Below are positions 8,434 to 17,922 of a stretch of 64,000 bases of DNA, one piece after another. The notes beneath the pieces are model-generated. The model saw only the letters and a program-made list of their open reading frames with translations. It did not search any database and had not been told where the DNA came from. Source of the DNA: an uncultured Actinomycetes bacterium (GTDB taxonomy: Bacteria > Actinomycetota > Acidimicrobiia > Acidimicrobiales > Acidimicrobilacustridaceae); NCBI GenBank assembly GCA_937927725.1, contig CALBSE010000035.1, forward strand, positions 1-64,000, in the 5' to 3' direction. How positions within the stretch are numbered: position 1 is the stretch's first letter; each line of letters starts with the position of its first letter. The translations under genes and the position numbers were made by a program.

Positions 8434-9558
8434 CTAGGCCCGGGCCGCGCACGCAAGTTCGAACAGCGCTACCAATTCGTCGGTCGAACGATCCCAAGAA
8501 AAATGGGTGAGTCGTTCGTTACCGGCAGTAACAAGAGATTGGGCGACTTCTGGATCGTCGAGGACTTTTTCAATGGCGTGCACCAATGTCTCGACGTCAC
8601 CAGGTTCCGCCCACTCGGCAGCTGCTCCAAGAACTTCGGGAAGGGAACCGGTTTGCGTCGCGATCACTGGGACCCCAGCCGCCATCGCTTCAAGCGGGGG
8701 GATTCCGAAGCCCTCAAGGAGTGAGGGATACACAAATGCTCGGGTGCCGGCGAGTAGATCGTCGCGGTCGGCGTCAGAAAGCCAGCCGGTGCGTTGAATT
8801 CGTGACCGGTTCGGGGACGAGTTGATGACGTCTTTCACTGCATCGACGCCCCAGCCATCGGGGCCGGCAATGACGAGGTGCAGATTTGGTCGCTTCGGCG
8901 CGATCACGTCGAAGGCTCGAACAAGTGAAGGAATGTCTTTGCGGGGCTCGATAGTTCCGAGTGAAAGCAGGTAGTCATCGACGCCGGCGAAAGCGCGACC
9001 GCGTTCGGCTCGTTCGGCGCGGGTGGCATTTGCAATTTGTTCCGGACCACCCAGATGAATCGCTCGTACCCGATGTGGTTCGACGTTGAGAGTGGAAACC
9101 ACATCGTCGGCAACCGCTTGAGATGGCGTGTGAATCCATGCGCCGTCCAGAATTTCTCGGCGGAGGAGCGCAGGCACTTGTTGCACATCATTCGTGCACA
9201 TTTTGGGGAAATGCACCGCGGTGAGGTCGTGCACCATGACAACCCGAGCTGCGCTCTTTGCTGGAGGAACGACGTAATTCGGACCCCACACCAAATCAAT
9301 ATCGCCAGTCCACCATTCAATGGGTGGCCACGGTCCGCGTCGCCACAGCGCTCGCAGCGGGCGGGCAACCATTGGACGTCGGTGAGCGTTTACTCCTGGT
9401 GGGAGCTCGTCGAGCATTGGCCCTGCACCGCGGCGTGAAACAGCAAACGCTGAAACTTCGAGACCTGGTCGAGCCAAACGATGGAGGTAGGTGCGTGTGA
9501 CACCGCCGATACCCGTGCGGTGGCCTATAAGTGATGTTGCGTCGGCGGCTACGCGCAC
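8434..9558 (-). CDS. GT4-family glycosyltransferase
   Basis: A 374-residue retaining glycosyltransferase of the GT4 family, probably a D-rhamnosyl or mannosyl transferase given its gmd/rmd neighbours. The N-terminus (DATSLIGHRTGIGGVTRTYL) matches the RfaB/mannosyltransferase group; the C-terminal lobe has GTIEPRKDIPSLVRAFD and the family E-x7-E motif in SLLEGFGIPPLEAMAAGVPV. The start is GTG at 9558, one base after the stop of the small upstream ORF; the gene is divergent from the giant GT2 protein. It belongs to the same minus-strand operon that ends with the FkbM methyltransferase. No signal peptide or membrane segment is seen. Confidence 0.88.
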   Translation of the reverse strand: MRVAADATSLIGHRTGIGGVTRTYLHRLARPGLEVSAFAVSRRGAGPMLDELPPGVNAHRRPMVARPLRALWRRGPWPPIEWWTGDIDLVWGPNYVVPPAKSAARVVMVHDLTAVHFPKMCTNDVQQVPALLRREILDGAWIHTPSQAVADDVVSTLNVEPHRVRAIHLGGPEQIANATRAERAERGRAFAGVDDYLLSLGTIEPRKDIPSLVRAFDVIAPKRPNLHLVIAGPDGWGVDAVKDVINSSPNRSRIQRTGWLSDADRDDLLAGTRAFVYPSLLEGFGIPPLEAMAAGVPVIATQTGSLPEVLGAAAEWAEPGDVETLVHAIEKVLDDPEVAQSLVTAGNERLTHFSWDRSTDELVALFELACAARA

Positions 9559-9559
9559 G

Positions 9560-9781
9560 TCAACGTCGTCCGCGCTCTGCGACGAGCGAGGCCAGCGTGT
9601 TGATCGTCGTGGTCATGGTCTTCGCGAGTGCAGATGGCGAGGGGAGAGTGACACCGCTCGCTCGCTCCCATTCGCGGCGTTGCACCTGCAATCGGTTGAA
9701 GCCAAGGATTCCGAAGCCAAGGCCGACGCTGAGGGCCTCATGGGCGGCACGTCGGAGAGGGTCACACGCTGCATTTTCCAC
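9560..9781 (-). CDS. Small conserved-looking hypothetical protein (73 aa)
   Basis: A 73-residue protein of unknown function. It begins MENAACDPLRRAAHEALS, continues with a short amphipathic or hydrophobic stretch (VGLGFGILGFNRLQVQRREW) and ends in a polar helix rich in Thr, Ala and Arg. It appears real rather than a shadow because the region opposite it lies outside the chosen GT2 gene, its stop is one base from the GTG of the GT4 gene, and the GLGFGILGFNRLQVQRRE pattern resembles small proteins I recall from related actinobacteria. The start is GTG at 9781; later starts are possible. Its place at the head of the gmd/cofD operon suggests co-expression only. Confidence 0.5.
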   Translation of the reverse strand: MENAACDPLRRAAHEALSVGLGFGILGFNRLQVQRREWERASGVTLPSPSALAKTMTTTINTLASLVAERGRR

Positions 9782-9845
9782 GGGGATCAGCGTAGACGGG
9801 GGTCAGCGGGATCTGACAGTGGGACGACTACCCTCGGAGACCGTT

Positions 9846-12800
9846 GTGACTGTTCCTGATCCCCCTTCCACGCCGGCCTCCGGGCCGATTGCGGACCCGG
9901 TCCCTCCTTCTGGAGGCGGGTCGGTGTCCTCAGCGGGCGCCGAATCAGACTCCGTCTTTGACGAACTCTTCACGGCGCTGAGTCGAAACGCGGTTGACCC
10001 GGCTGACTCCAGTCGAACGGAATCGAGTTTCGAAGGCTTGTACGAGGCAGAAGAGCCGGAAGGACCCGCCCCAGCTGTCGTCGCCGTGATGGTGGCCCAC
10101 GACCCGGGTGCATGGTTCGAAGAGACCTTGGCCAGCCTCGGGGCTCAGGATTATCCGGCTCTTTCGGTTCTCGTGATTGACGCCGGGAGCGCCGATGACG
10201 TTGGCCTTCGAGATCGGGTCGGTGCCGTTCTTCCCGACGCCCACCTTCGTCGACTTTCTGAAAATTCCGGCTATGCGGTATCGGCGAACGAAGCGCTTGT
10301 TGCTGTTCAGGGAGCGGCGTTCTATTTGTTCTGCCACGACGACGTTCGCCTTGAGCCGGATGCCGTGCGCCTCCTGGTCGAAGAGGCATTCCGATCCAAT
10401 GCCGGAATTGTCGGACCAAAACTCGTCGAGTGGAACGATGCTCGTCGTCTGCTTTCCGTCGGAATGGGTGCCGACCGGTTCGGTCATCCCGCGGCCTACG
10501 TCGAACGTGGCGATCTTGATCAAGAGCAGCACGACGCCGTCCGCGATGTTTTCTTTATCCCCGGTGCAGTCACACTGATTCGTGCCGATCTTTTCGAAGC
10601 TCTCGGTGGTTACGACGCAGCGATTTCGTTTCACGGCGAAGATCTCGAACTCTGCTGGCGAGCTCATGTGGCCGGAGCCCGTGTGATCGTGGCTCCAGCA
10701 GCGCGAGTTGCTCATCTTGAGGCACTCGGTAGTCGCCGGCCCATCGATGATCGCCGTCGCTTACAGGCCCGTCATCGCTTACGTGCGATGCGTGATTCCG
10801 ACACCCTTTCCACGCGAGTGCGGGCAACGCCTGAAGCGTTTGTTCTTTCGTTTATGGAAATTGTGCAGGCAGTGGTGCTGGGTCACTTCCGCCGTGCTCG
10901 AGATATTTGGTCAGCATGGACATGGAACTCTCGGAATTCTTCGACCGCTCGCACGCGTCGGGCATCGCTCGCAGCGATTCGTCGTGTCCCCGACAGCGAA
11001 GTTCACGCATTCCAATCGCGTGGCAGTGCACGTCTCACGAGTTTCATGCGGCAGAGAATTGTTCGCTCAGAAGCCGCAGCCGGCGGTCGCGAACTCATGT
11101 CGAACCTTCGCGATGCTCGTTCGGCAACGCCGTTTGTGATCTGGGTGTTGATGATCGCGTTTCTTCTCGCCGGCGGACGTGAACTTGTTTTGCATGGCGT
11201 TCCGGCGATCGGCGACTTTGTGCGATTCCTTCCTCCTGGACAGATGCTTGAACGTTGGTTCAGCGGTTATCAGTCGGTTGGGCTCGGATCTACGGCATCT
11301 TCACCCACAGGTTTTGGCGCGCTTGGCGTGCTCGGATATCTCTTTCTCGGAGCGACCGGAGTCCTGCGCGGCGTCTTGATCCTCGGCCTTTGGCCATTGG
11401 GCGTTCTGGGAATGTGGCGCCTGACTCGTCCGGTGACCTCGCAGCGTTCGCGGCTTCTCGCATCGGTTGTCTATTTAATTGTTCCGATCGCGGCAAATGC
11501 GATGGCGCAAGGTCAGTGGGGGACACTCGTTCTCTACGCGTTGCTTCCGTGGGTTGTTGCACAACTTGCACTCGCATCCGGCCGCGCCCCGTTTGGAACG
11601 TTCGGCGACTTCGCTGGCCCGGGGGTACGCACGCGTCCATTGGTGCATCGGATCTTGGCTGTTGGTTTGTTCGTAGCGCTTGGAGCGATCATCGATCCGT
11701 CGGTGATCGTGGTTGTTGCCGGCACTTCGATTGCCTTCGCGATTGGTGGCTGGATTACCGGTCAACTCGCAGGAAGTGGTCGGATCCTGGTAGTCGGTCT
11801 TGGTGGCTCGATGGTCGCACTTGTTCTGCATCTTCCATGGAGCATCGGATTTCTCGACGGCTGGGATGCACTCGTAGGCGTTTCCTCGAACGGAGGCTTT
11901 GCCCTTCGGCTTGGAGATGTACTGCGGTTCGGAACCGGCCCCTTTGGCACGGGCGTGCTTGGTTGGCTTCTTCTCCTCACAGCGTTGTTGCCGCTCTTTA
12001 TCGGCCGTCAATGGCGACTTTCATGGGCCGTCCGCGGATGGGTCCTCGCGCTACTCGGGTTCGGGCTCGCTTGGGGAGTCGGTCAAAACTGGATGACGTC
12101 GTATTTGCCGGCGGCTTCGATGCTGCTTGTTCCGGCCGCTCTTGGCGTGGCTCTTGCCGCTGGTCTGGGTATGGCGGCATTTGAAATTGACCTTCCCGAT
12201 TACCACTTTGGTTGGCGCCAAATCGTTTCGCTGCTTGCCGCACTCGCCTTTATCGGTGCACTTGGACCGGCCCTCATGTCATCGTTCTCAGGACGCTGGG
12301 ATATGCCCCGCGGCGATTTCAATCGGTCACTTTCATTCCTCGGTGACGGAACGACGGACGGTTCGTACCGTGTGCTGTGGGTCGGCGATGCATCGGCCCT
12401 CCCGCTTCAGGGTTGGTCGCTCGACGCTCCTGCAGTCGACAACCTAGGGCCCGACCGAACCCTCGCTTTTGGTACGACCGTTTCTGGTACTCCGTCCATT
12501 GCGGAGCAATGGGCGGGTTCTGATTCCGGCGCAACAAGCAATCTGGCACGAGCGTTGCAAACCGCCGCAGACGGAGGCACCGCCCGTTTGGGCGCGTTGC
12601 TCTCGCCGATGGCAGTGCGTTACGTCGTCGTTCCAGTGGCACCTGCCCCCGATCCCTACGCTCGGTCCCGTGCGTCAGTTCCGACCGATTTGTTGTCCGT
12701 TCTTGATGCTCAATTAGATCTCGCATCAATCACAGTAAATCCGGGTGTGCGCGTGTATCGGAACTCAGCGTGGGCGCCAGGTGTCGCCCAACTGCCGGCC

Positions 12801-13493
12801 AATACAGAGCTACCCAAGGGTGGGCCCTTGCTGACCGACCGCACTGACCTCGCCCTTCAGGGGTCAACTGCTGTTCTTACAGACTCAACTGGATTCGCTG
12901 AAAGTAAGGGCGAGTTGTCGGGAGCCGGCGAGATCTATGTGGCGTCGGCGGGCAACGGGTGGGACCTCAAAGTTGATGGTCAATCGCTGCAGAAGACTTC
13001 AGCGTTTGGTTGGTCAAACTCGTTTGCGGCGAACGAAGGCGGCACCGCAACACTTTCGTTCCAAACACCGGTAACGCGTTGGCTCTTACTTGCCGGACAA
13101 GCCGCGCTATGGGTACTCGTCGTCGTCTATTTGCTTCGAGTACGAGTCCGTGAAGATGAACGAACCGACTTGTTGGCGGTCGAGGTCGACCCGCCAGATG
13201 AATCGGACGCTGCCGATGTCGTGGTGGAACCACTTGCCCTTGTCGATGCGGTCATGCTCACCGAATTCATCGAAAGTTCGGCATCGGTTGGTGCCGTGAC
13301 TCCGACTGCTGACGGCACCGCTCGTGAATCTCTGGTGCTTCCTGACTCCGAGCCAACGAGGGGGACAGAAGCGATTGTCGTGTCCGAGGTTGAAGGGTCC
13401 AACGAAGAACAGCCTGCAGGCTCAATCACGCCCGAAGAGTCCGATGAGTTCTGGAAAGCCCGTCGCCGAGGTTCTCGGAGGCGTTCAAAATGA
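9846..13493 (+). CDS. Giant GT2 glycosyltransferase-membrane fusion protein
   Basis: A 1215-residue protein. After a Pro/Ser-rich leader comes a GT2 domain (about residues 70-330) with VAVMVAHDPGAWFEETLASL, FCHDDVRLEPDA as the metal-binding DxD-like element and FHGEDLELCWRAHVAGARV as the catalytic/acceptor region. About residues 420-810 form many membrane helices. An extracytoplasmic domain follows, then a final helix (WLLLAGQAALWVLVVVYLL) and an acidic cytoplasmic tail ending in basic residues. I chose the GTG at 9846 because GGAGA sits 5 bases upstream (9836-9840); the longer frame from 9531 would run over the divergent GT4 gene. It overlaps the DUF5719 gene by 4 bases. Such proteins occur next to DUF5719 in other actinobacteria; likely role is cell-envelope glycan export or modification. 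Confidence 0.82.
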   Translation: MTVPDPPSTPASGPIADPVPPSGGGSVSSAGAESDSVFDELFTALSRNAVDPADSSRTESSFEGLYEAEEPEGPAPAVVAVMVAHDPGAWFEETLASLGAQDYPALSVLVIDAGSADDVGLRDRVGAVLPDAHLRRLSENSGYAVSANEALVAVQGAAFYLFCHDDVRLEPDAVRLLVEEAFRSNAGIVGPKLVEWNDARRLLSVGMGADRFGHPAAYVERGDLDQEQHDAVRDVFFIPGAVTLIRADLFEALGGYDAAISFHGEDLELCWRAHVAGARVIVAPAARVAHLEALGSRRPIDDRRRLQARHRLRAMRDSDTLSTRVRATPEAFVLSFMEIVQAVVLGHFRRARDIWSAWTWNSRNSSTARTRRASLAAIRRVPDSEVHAFQSRGSARLTSFMRQRIVRSEAAAGGRELMSNLRDARSATPFVIWVLMIAFLLAGGRELVLHGVPAIGDFVRFLPPGQMLERWFSGYQSVGLGSTASSPTGFGALGVLGYLFLGATGVLRGVLILGLWPLGVLGMWRLTRPVTSQRSRLLASVVYLIVPIAANAMAQGQWGTLVLYALLPWVVAQLALASGRAPFGTFGDFAGPGVRTRPLVHRILAVGLFVALGAIIDPSVIVVVAGTSIAFAIGGWITGQLAGSGRILVVGLGGSMVALVLHLPWSIGFLDGWDALVGVSSNGGFALRLGDVLRFGTGPFGTGVLGWLLLLTALLPLFIGRQWRLSWAVRGWVLALLGFGLAWGVGQNWMTSYLPAASMLLVPAALGVALAAGLGMAAFEIDLPDYHFGWRQIVSLLAALAFIGALGPALMSSFSGRWDMPRGDFNRSLSFLGDGTTDGSYRVLWVGDASALPLQGWSLDAPAVDNLGPDRTLAFGTTVSGTPSIAEQWAGSDSGATSNLARALQTAADGGTARLGALLSPMAVRYVVVPVAPAPDPYARSRASVPTDLLSVLDAQLDLASITVNPGVRVYRNSAWAPGVAQLPANTELPKGGPLLTDRTDLALQGSTAVLTDSTGFAESKGELSGAGEIYVASAGNGWDLKVDGQSLQKTSAFGWSNSFAANEGGTATLSFQTPVTRWLLLAGQAALWVLVVVYLLRVRVREDERTDLLAVEVDPPDESDAADVVVEPLALVDAVMLTEFIESSASVGAVTPTADGTARESLVLPDSEPTRGTEAIVVSEVEGSNEEQPAGSITPEESDEFWKARRRGSRRRSK

Positions 13494-15133
13494 CACGAGC
13501 GTGGCGAGTTCCAATTCTTTGTCTCCTTCCCGTTTTCCTCGTAGGTGCCCTCTATGTGCAGAACAAGAATGCAACGGCGTCTGGTCCGTCCGTTCGGCTG
13601 AATGAGATGGTTCCGACGGCGTCTCCTGAGGGAGCGCTCAGTTCAACCTGGTACTGCGCTGCTGGTTCGGCAACTGGCGTAACCACTGGCGACGCAGCCG
13701 GATTCGCCGAAGAGACGGTGACAATTTCGAATGCATCAACCGCCGACTCGACCGGCACGGTCACAGCGTTCACCGAAAAGGGTGACCCGACGAAGAAGGC
13801 GGTAAAGGTTGGAGCTCATAGCCAAACCACGGTTCGCGTCAGCGACATCGTGAAAGCGCCATGGGCCTCAGCTCTCGTGGAAATGTCGGGTGGAGCAATT
13901 ACCGTTGCGCATGAATTGCGCGGGGCAGCAGGGCGATCAATAAGCGCCTGTGCATCAGCTCCAAGCGCACAGTGGTATTTCCCCTCCGGTACCACCCGAG
14001 CGGGCACTCGAAATCTGATGGCACTCTTCAATCCGTTCCCGGGCGAAGCAACAGTCGATATTGCGTTCGACACTGAAGAGGGCGCGCGAACACCTCAACA
14101 ACTTCAGGGCATGGTGGTGCCGGGCGGAAGACTCGTAATGGTCGATGTCGGAGCGCTTGTGACCCTCCGAGAGCGTGTTGCGGCAACCGTTACTGTTCGA
14201 ATCGGTCGCGTCGTCGCTGAGCAGATTCAAACATCTGATGGTCGAACGAATACCGAACAGGGACTCACGTCCGTTCTCGGTGCGACCGCTGTCGCCCCCA
14301 TTTGGACGTTCCCCGTTGCGACTGCAGCATCAACGACTGCTCGAGAAATCGTGTCCATCATCAATACCGGCGAATCTGACACCGAGGTACAGATCGAGGT
14401 GCAACTTGATGATCCGACGACGAATGGAAGTGTTGAGCCCTTCGTTGTTTCGGTGGCATCGCATCGTTCCGCTCAAATCGATCTTGGTTCTGATCCGCGT
14501 ATTCCGAAGCCCGTTGGCCGTTGGCTCATCGTTCGTTCAATGAGTGGTGCTCCGATTGTTGCGGAGCGTTCGATCGGAGCGACACGGGCGGCTGGAGTTG
14601 GCGGCTACGCGTTCACAATGGGCGTTCCTGTCCTTGCGACGCATTGGCTTGGCACGATCGCTACGACGACCGAGCTTTCGTCAACGTTGATCTCCGTTGC
14701 GAACCCTTCCGCTACCGAAACTGCCACGGTGACAATTTCGACACATTCGAAAGGCGCGACACTCGCGCTGACAACAGCGAAGGCAATCCGCATTGCCCCG
14801 GGTCAGCGTTTCGTTCTCAACCTGGCCGCCGCAACTACGGGTAAGGCGGATGCGTCGCTCGAAGTTGCATCGGACCAACCCGTCGTTGTTGGTCAATGGA
14901 TTGCTTCCGTCACGCCCTTAGAGATCATGACGATCTCCGACTTTCCCGTTCTCGGAACTGAATCGCTGCCAGTCAACGTGTTTACCCCCGATCAGGCAGT
15001 TGCTGCATCAGGCGGGTCACCATCAGATGACACCGTTCCTGAGGTGACCACAACAACAGTTGCAACGACGACGACTGTTGCCGGCGCAGTAACGACCACA
15101 GTTGCCGGTGCAACGACAACCACCCTTCGTTGA
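13490..15133 (+). CDS. DUF5719-family secreted or membrane-anchored protein
   Basis: A 547-residue protein of the actinobacterial DUF5719 family, function unknown. It has an N-terminal signal/anchor helix (VPILCLLPVFLVGALYV) and a long beta-rich exterior with repeated Ig-like patterns such as TVTISNAST and EIVSIINTGESDTEVQIEV. The C-terminal tail is Thr/Val/Ala-rich with a short tandem repeat around TTTVAGA (about 15055-15130). Start and stop both show coupling: ATG overlaps the GT2 stop, and the next gene starts 2 bases after this stop. The conserved adjacency with the GT2-membrane fusion suggests that the two act together at the cell surface. Confidence 0.78.
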   Translation: MTRAWRVPILCLLPVFLVGALYVQNKNATASGPSVRLNEMVPTASPEGALSSTWYCAAGSATGVTTGDAAGFAEETVTISNASTADSTGTVTAFTEKGDPTKKAVKVGAHSQTTVRVSDIVKAPWASALVEMSGGAITVAHELRGAAGRSISACASAPSAQWYFPSGTTRAGTRNLMALFNPFPGEATVDIAFDTEEGARTPQQLQGMVVPGGRLVMVDVGALVTLRERVAATVTVRIGRVVAEQIQTSDGRTNTEQGLTSVLGATAVAPIWTFPVATAASTTAREIVSIINTGESDTEVQIEVQLDDPTTNGSVEPFVVSVASHRSAQIDLGSDPRIPKPVGRWLIVRSMSGAPIVAERSIGATRAAGVGGYAFTMGVPVLATHWLGTIATTTELSSTLISVANPSATETATVTISTHSKGATLALTTAKAIRIAPGQRFVLNLAAATTGKADASLEVASDQPVVVGQWIASVTPLEIMTISDFPVLGTESLPVNVFTPDQAVAASGGSPSDDTVPEVTTTTVATTTTVAGAVTTTVAGATTTTLR

Positions 15134-15135
15134 TC

Positions 15136-15591
15136 ATGGAACGGCTACTCATCGCAATTGTTCTCGTGGCATTGGCTGTGGTGGTCGCCGTTGTGCTGCA
15201 ACGACGTAAGCCAGCACCGCCCGCCGACACGGAATGGAATGTTCCAGTTCAACTCGACCGTCGCGACTTCTTTCGACCCGACGCGCCCTGGCTTGTCGCA
15301 GTGTTTACGTCGTCAACCTGCGATGCGTGTGCTGGTGTTTGGTCAAAGGCGATAGACCTTGATGCCGGTCCCGAAAGTCCTGTTTGTGTGCAGGAACTTG
15401 AAGCCGTGGAAGACGCCGAGATTCATCGGCGCTACGGAATCGACGCTGTTCCTCTCGTGCTGATCGCGAACGGCGAGGGTGTCGTGCAGCGCCACTTCAT
15501 TGGTCCAGTGACCGCGACCGATCTTTGGGCGGCAGTTGCTGAAGTGCGAGTGCCAGGCTCAACCCCGGGGCCTTGCGACAACCACGATTGA
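15136..15591 (+). CDS. Membrane-anchored thioredoxin-like protein
   Basis: A 151-residue protein with an N-terminal membrane helix (MERLLIAIVLVALAVVVAVV) and an extracytoplasmic thioredoxin-fold domain. The expected active-site loop is FTSSTCDACAGVW, giving a C-x-x-C pair (CDAC, about residues 62-65), and a cis-proline-like segment occurs in GIDAVPLVLIANG. It is likely a thiol-disulfide oxidoreductase outside the membrane. The ATG at 15136 lies 2 bases after the DUF5719 stop, so it is third in the GT2-DUF5719 operon and may act on cysteines in those proteins; that link is inference. It converges on ftsH with a single base between the genes. Confidence 0.75.
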   Translation: MERLLIAIVLVALAVVVAVVLQRRKPAPPADTEWNVPVQLDRRDFFRPDAPWLVAVFTSSTCDACAGVWSKAIDLDAGPESPVCVQELEAVEDAEIHRRYGIDAVPLVLIANGEGVVQRHFIGPVTATDLWAAVAEVRVPGSTPGPCDNHD

Positions 15592-15592
15592 A

Positions 15593-17557
15593 CTAGTTCT
15601 CGGTTGCCTCGGCGTCGGCCTCGGCGGGAGCTGCGTCATCAATGCCACTCGGTGACAGTGGAACCGAAGTCCCGTTATGTGGATTTGCTGAGGTTGATCC
15701 AACGCGTGCCAACTCGAGAAGTCGCGACACCTCGGTACCGTCGATGGTTTCGTGTTCGAGCAATGCACGGGCGACAAGGTCGAGACCATTGCGGTTCTCG
15801 GTGAGTACGTCGCGGCAACTCTCTTGGGCTTGACGCAAGATGCGTTCAACCTCCTCGTCGATGACACGGGCGGTGTCGTCGGAGTAGTCACGAGTGTGCA
15901 TGAGATCCTCGCCGAGAAAGACCTGACCTTGGGAGCCCCATGCCATCGGGCCGACACGAGTGCTCATGCCCCATTCGCGCACCATCTTGCGGGCAAGTTC
16001 GGTCGCCCCAACCAGATCGTTATTCGCGCCGGTCGAGGCCACGTTGAAGACGAGTTCCTCAGCCATTCGCCCGCCCATTCGAACAATGAGCATGTCTTGG
16101 ATGTAGTCCTGGCGATAGATGTGGCGTTCCTCAATCGGCAGCTGCATCGTGACGCCAAGCGCCATGCCAGAAGGAATGATCGTGACCTTGTGCAACGGGT
16201 CGGCGGTGGGAAGCACCGCTGCACAGACTGCGTGCCCAGCCTCGTGATAGGCGATGGCTTCTTTCTCGAGATCTGAAAGTGCCATCGAGTCACGCCGTTG
16301 TCCCATGAGGATGCGATCGCGAGCTTCTTCAAAGTTGCGACGATGAATTTCGGTCGCGCCTTCACGAACAGCGAAGAGCGCTGCCTCATTGACAAGGTTC
16401 GCGAGATCGGCGCCGCTCATTCCGGGAGTACCGCGTGCAACGAGATCGAGATCGACGTCGGCATCGACGCGCTTGTGGCGAATATGAACATCGAGGATTT
16501 GGCGACGGTCCTCGAGTTCGGGCAGCGGCACAACGACTTGGCGGTCGAACCGACCGGGGCGGAGAAGCGCGGGATCGAGGATGTCAGGGCGGTTCGTGGC
16601 CGCCATCATGACGATGCCGGTGGTCACTTCGAAGCCGTCCATTTCGGCCAGCATTTGGTTCAGCGTTTGTTCGCGTTCATCGTGACCGCCACCGAGACCA
16701 GCACCGCGCTTACGGCCGATGGAATCGATCTCGTCGATGAAGATGATCGCGCGTCCCATCTTGCGGGCGCTGTTAAAAAGGTCGCGAACACGGCTAGCAC
16801 CGACACCGACAAACATTTCCATGAAGTCCGAACCGGTGACCGACAGGAACGGCACGCCGGCTTCGCCAGCAACTGCTCTGGCAATAAGCGTCTTGCCGGT
16901 CCCTGGGGGGCCGACGAGAAGGATGCCCTTCGGAATACGCGCACCAATTTCAGCGAACCGCTCGGGATGCTTCAGGAAGTCAATGACTTCGGTGACGTCC
17001 TGCTTGACGCCCTCGTACCCAGCAACATCAGCAAACGTGGTGGCGGGTCGTTCCGATGAGTAGGTCTTGGCCTTGCTCTTTCCGATGGACATGATGCCGC
17101 CCATCTGTCCTGATGCTCGGCGTTGCATCCACATGAAGAAACCAATAAGCAACACCACGGGCAGGAGGAGCGGAATCAGGGTGCTCCAGATGCTCTCTGA
17201 CGGTGACGAGTACTTGACGCCCTTTTCCGTGAAGAGCGCTTGATCGGCATCGGACGGCTTAATGGGGCCGGTGGTCGAGAAATTCGAACCATCGTTGAGC
17301 GTCCCCGAGATGTGGCCGTTGGCATTGTCAAACGTGGCGGTCTTGACATCATTGGAGTTGAGGTCGCTGATGAATTCGCCGTAAGGGATTTGGTTGCTAG
17401 GTGTCGATGAGGCAATGAACTGCAAACCGATAGCGCCTACGACGACAGCAAGGAGAACGAGAATGGTCCAACGGGGCCACCCTCCGTCTCCACCGAATCG
17501 ACCGCCGTTGCGACCTTCGCCGGGGCTAGGGGGAGGAGTGGGAGTTTCGGGACTCAT
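15593..17557 (-). CDS. ftsH: ATP-dependent zinc metalloprotease FtsH
   Basis: A 654-residue membrane AAA+ protease that degrades misfolded and regulatory membrane or soluble proteins. Two N-terminal helices (about residues 30-50 and 125-145) flank the small external domain. The Walker A motif GPPGTGKT is at residues 216-223, Walker B is in IIFIDEIDSIG, the second region of homology is around TNRPDILDPALLRPGRFD and the zinc-binding HEAGH is at residues 438-442. The C-terminal tail is acidic and low-complexity. A glycine/proline-rich N-terminal leader precedes the first helix, a common actinobacterial feature. Length and all catalytic motifs are normal. Confidence 0.97.
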   Translation of the reverse strand: MSPETPTPPPSPGEGRNGGRFGGDGGWPRWTILVLLAVVVGAIGLQFIASSTPSNQIPYGEFISDLNSNDVKTATFDNANGHISGTLNDGSNFSTTGPIKPSDADQALFTEKGVKYSSPSESIWSTLIPLLLPVVLLIGFFMWMQRRASGQMGGIMSIGKSKAKTYSSERPATTFADVAGYEGVKQDVTEVIDFLKHPERFAEIGARIPKGILLVGPPGTGKTLIARAVAGEAGVPFLSVTGSDFMEMFVGVGASRVRDLFNSARKMGRAIIFIDEIDSIGRKRGAGLGGGHDEREQTLNQMLAEMDGFEVTTGIVMMAATNRPDILDPALLRPGRFDRQVVVPLPELEDRRQILDVHIRHKRVDADVDLDLVARGTPGMSGADLANLVNEAALFAVREGATEIHRRNFEEARDRILMGQRRDSMALSDLEKEAIAYHEAGHAVCAAVLPTADPLHKVTIIPSGMALGVTMQLPIEERHIYRQDYIQDMLIVRMGGRMAEELVFNVASTGANNDLVGATELARKMVREWGMSTRVGPMAWGSQGQVFLGEDLMHTRDYSDDTARVIDEEVERILRQAQESCRDVLTENRNGLDLVARALLEHETIDGTEVSRLLELARVGSTSANPHNGTSVPLSPSGIDDAAPAEADAEATEN

Positions 17558-17629
17558 AGCCGGCAGCCTAGAGGCCGGGTGAGAAAATCCCGATCGCCTC
17601 GCGAACTTTCCGGCGGGGCTGCGCCGGTT

Positions 17630-17860
17630 CTACGGGGCGGTGAGGTGTCCGGCGAGCGATGCTGGGCCGCGACGGCGATCAACAAGTGTCCAACCATTGG
17701 GCACCGTCATCGAATCGGCATGGCGACGGCAAACGTCGTAATTGGCCGGATGTGATTCGTCGGCGAGGACGTCGAGGATCACTATTTGATCGCCGTAGTT
17801 GTACTCAAACGTGGCAGTAGCCGGAGAGCCGCACCCCGGTCGAGCGCACGAACGTGACAT
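17630..17860 (-). CDS. DUF3499-family small protein
   Basis: A 76-residue protein of the actinobacterial DUF3499 family, function unknown. It begins MSRSCARPGCGSPATATFEYNY with a C-x4-C-type pair and has a later Cys-x-x-His in YDVCRRHADSM, so a small zinc site is likely. In mycobacteria its relative (Rv3259) sits between manB and whiB2 close to the F420 genes; here it lies between manB and cofD in the corresponding place but no whiB gene is seen. It is divergent from the CPBP protease gene, and the two start regions nearly touch or overlap depending on the start chosen for the latter. Confidence 0.82.
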   Translation of the reverse strand: MSRSCARPGCGSPATATFEYNYGDQIVILDVLADESHPANYDVCRRHADSMTVPNGWTLVDRRRGPASLAGHLTAP

Positions 17861-17922
17861 GTCTTCAAACTACCGCCGAGAACCGTTCAACTCGTGGACC
17901 GTTGGCCGGTAGCCTCGCCGCC

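Noticed and set aside
9531..9845. N-terminal extension of the giant GT2 protein
   Set aside because: Basic low-quality sequence that crosses the divergent GT4 start; GTG at 9846 has a well-placed GGAGA.
15040..15130. Short repeats suggestive of a CRISPR or minisatellite
   Set aside because: They encode the Thr/Val-rich tail of the DUF5719 protein and vary by codon; no spacers.
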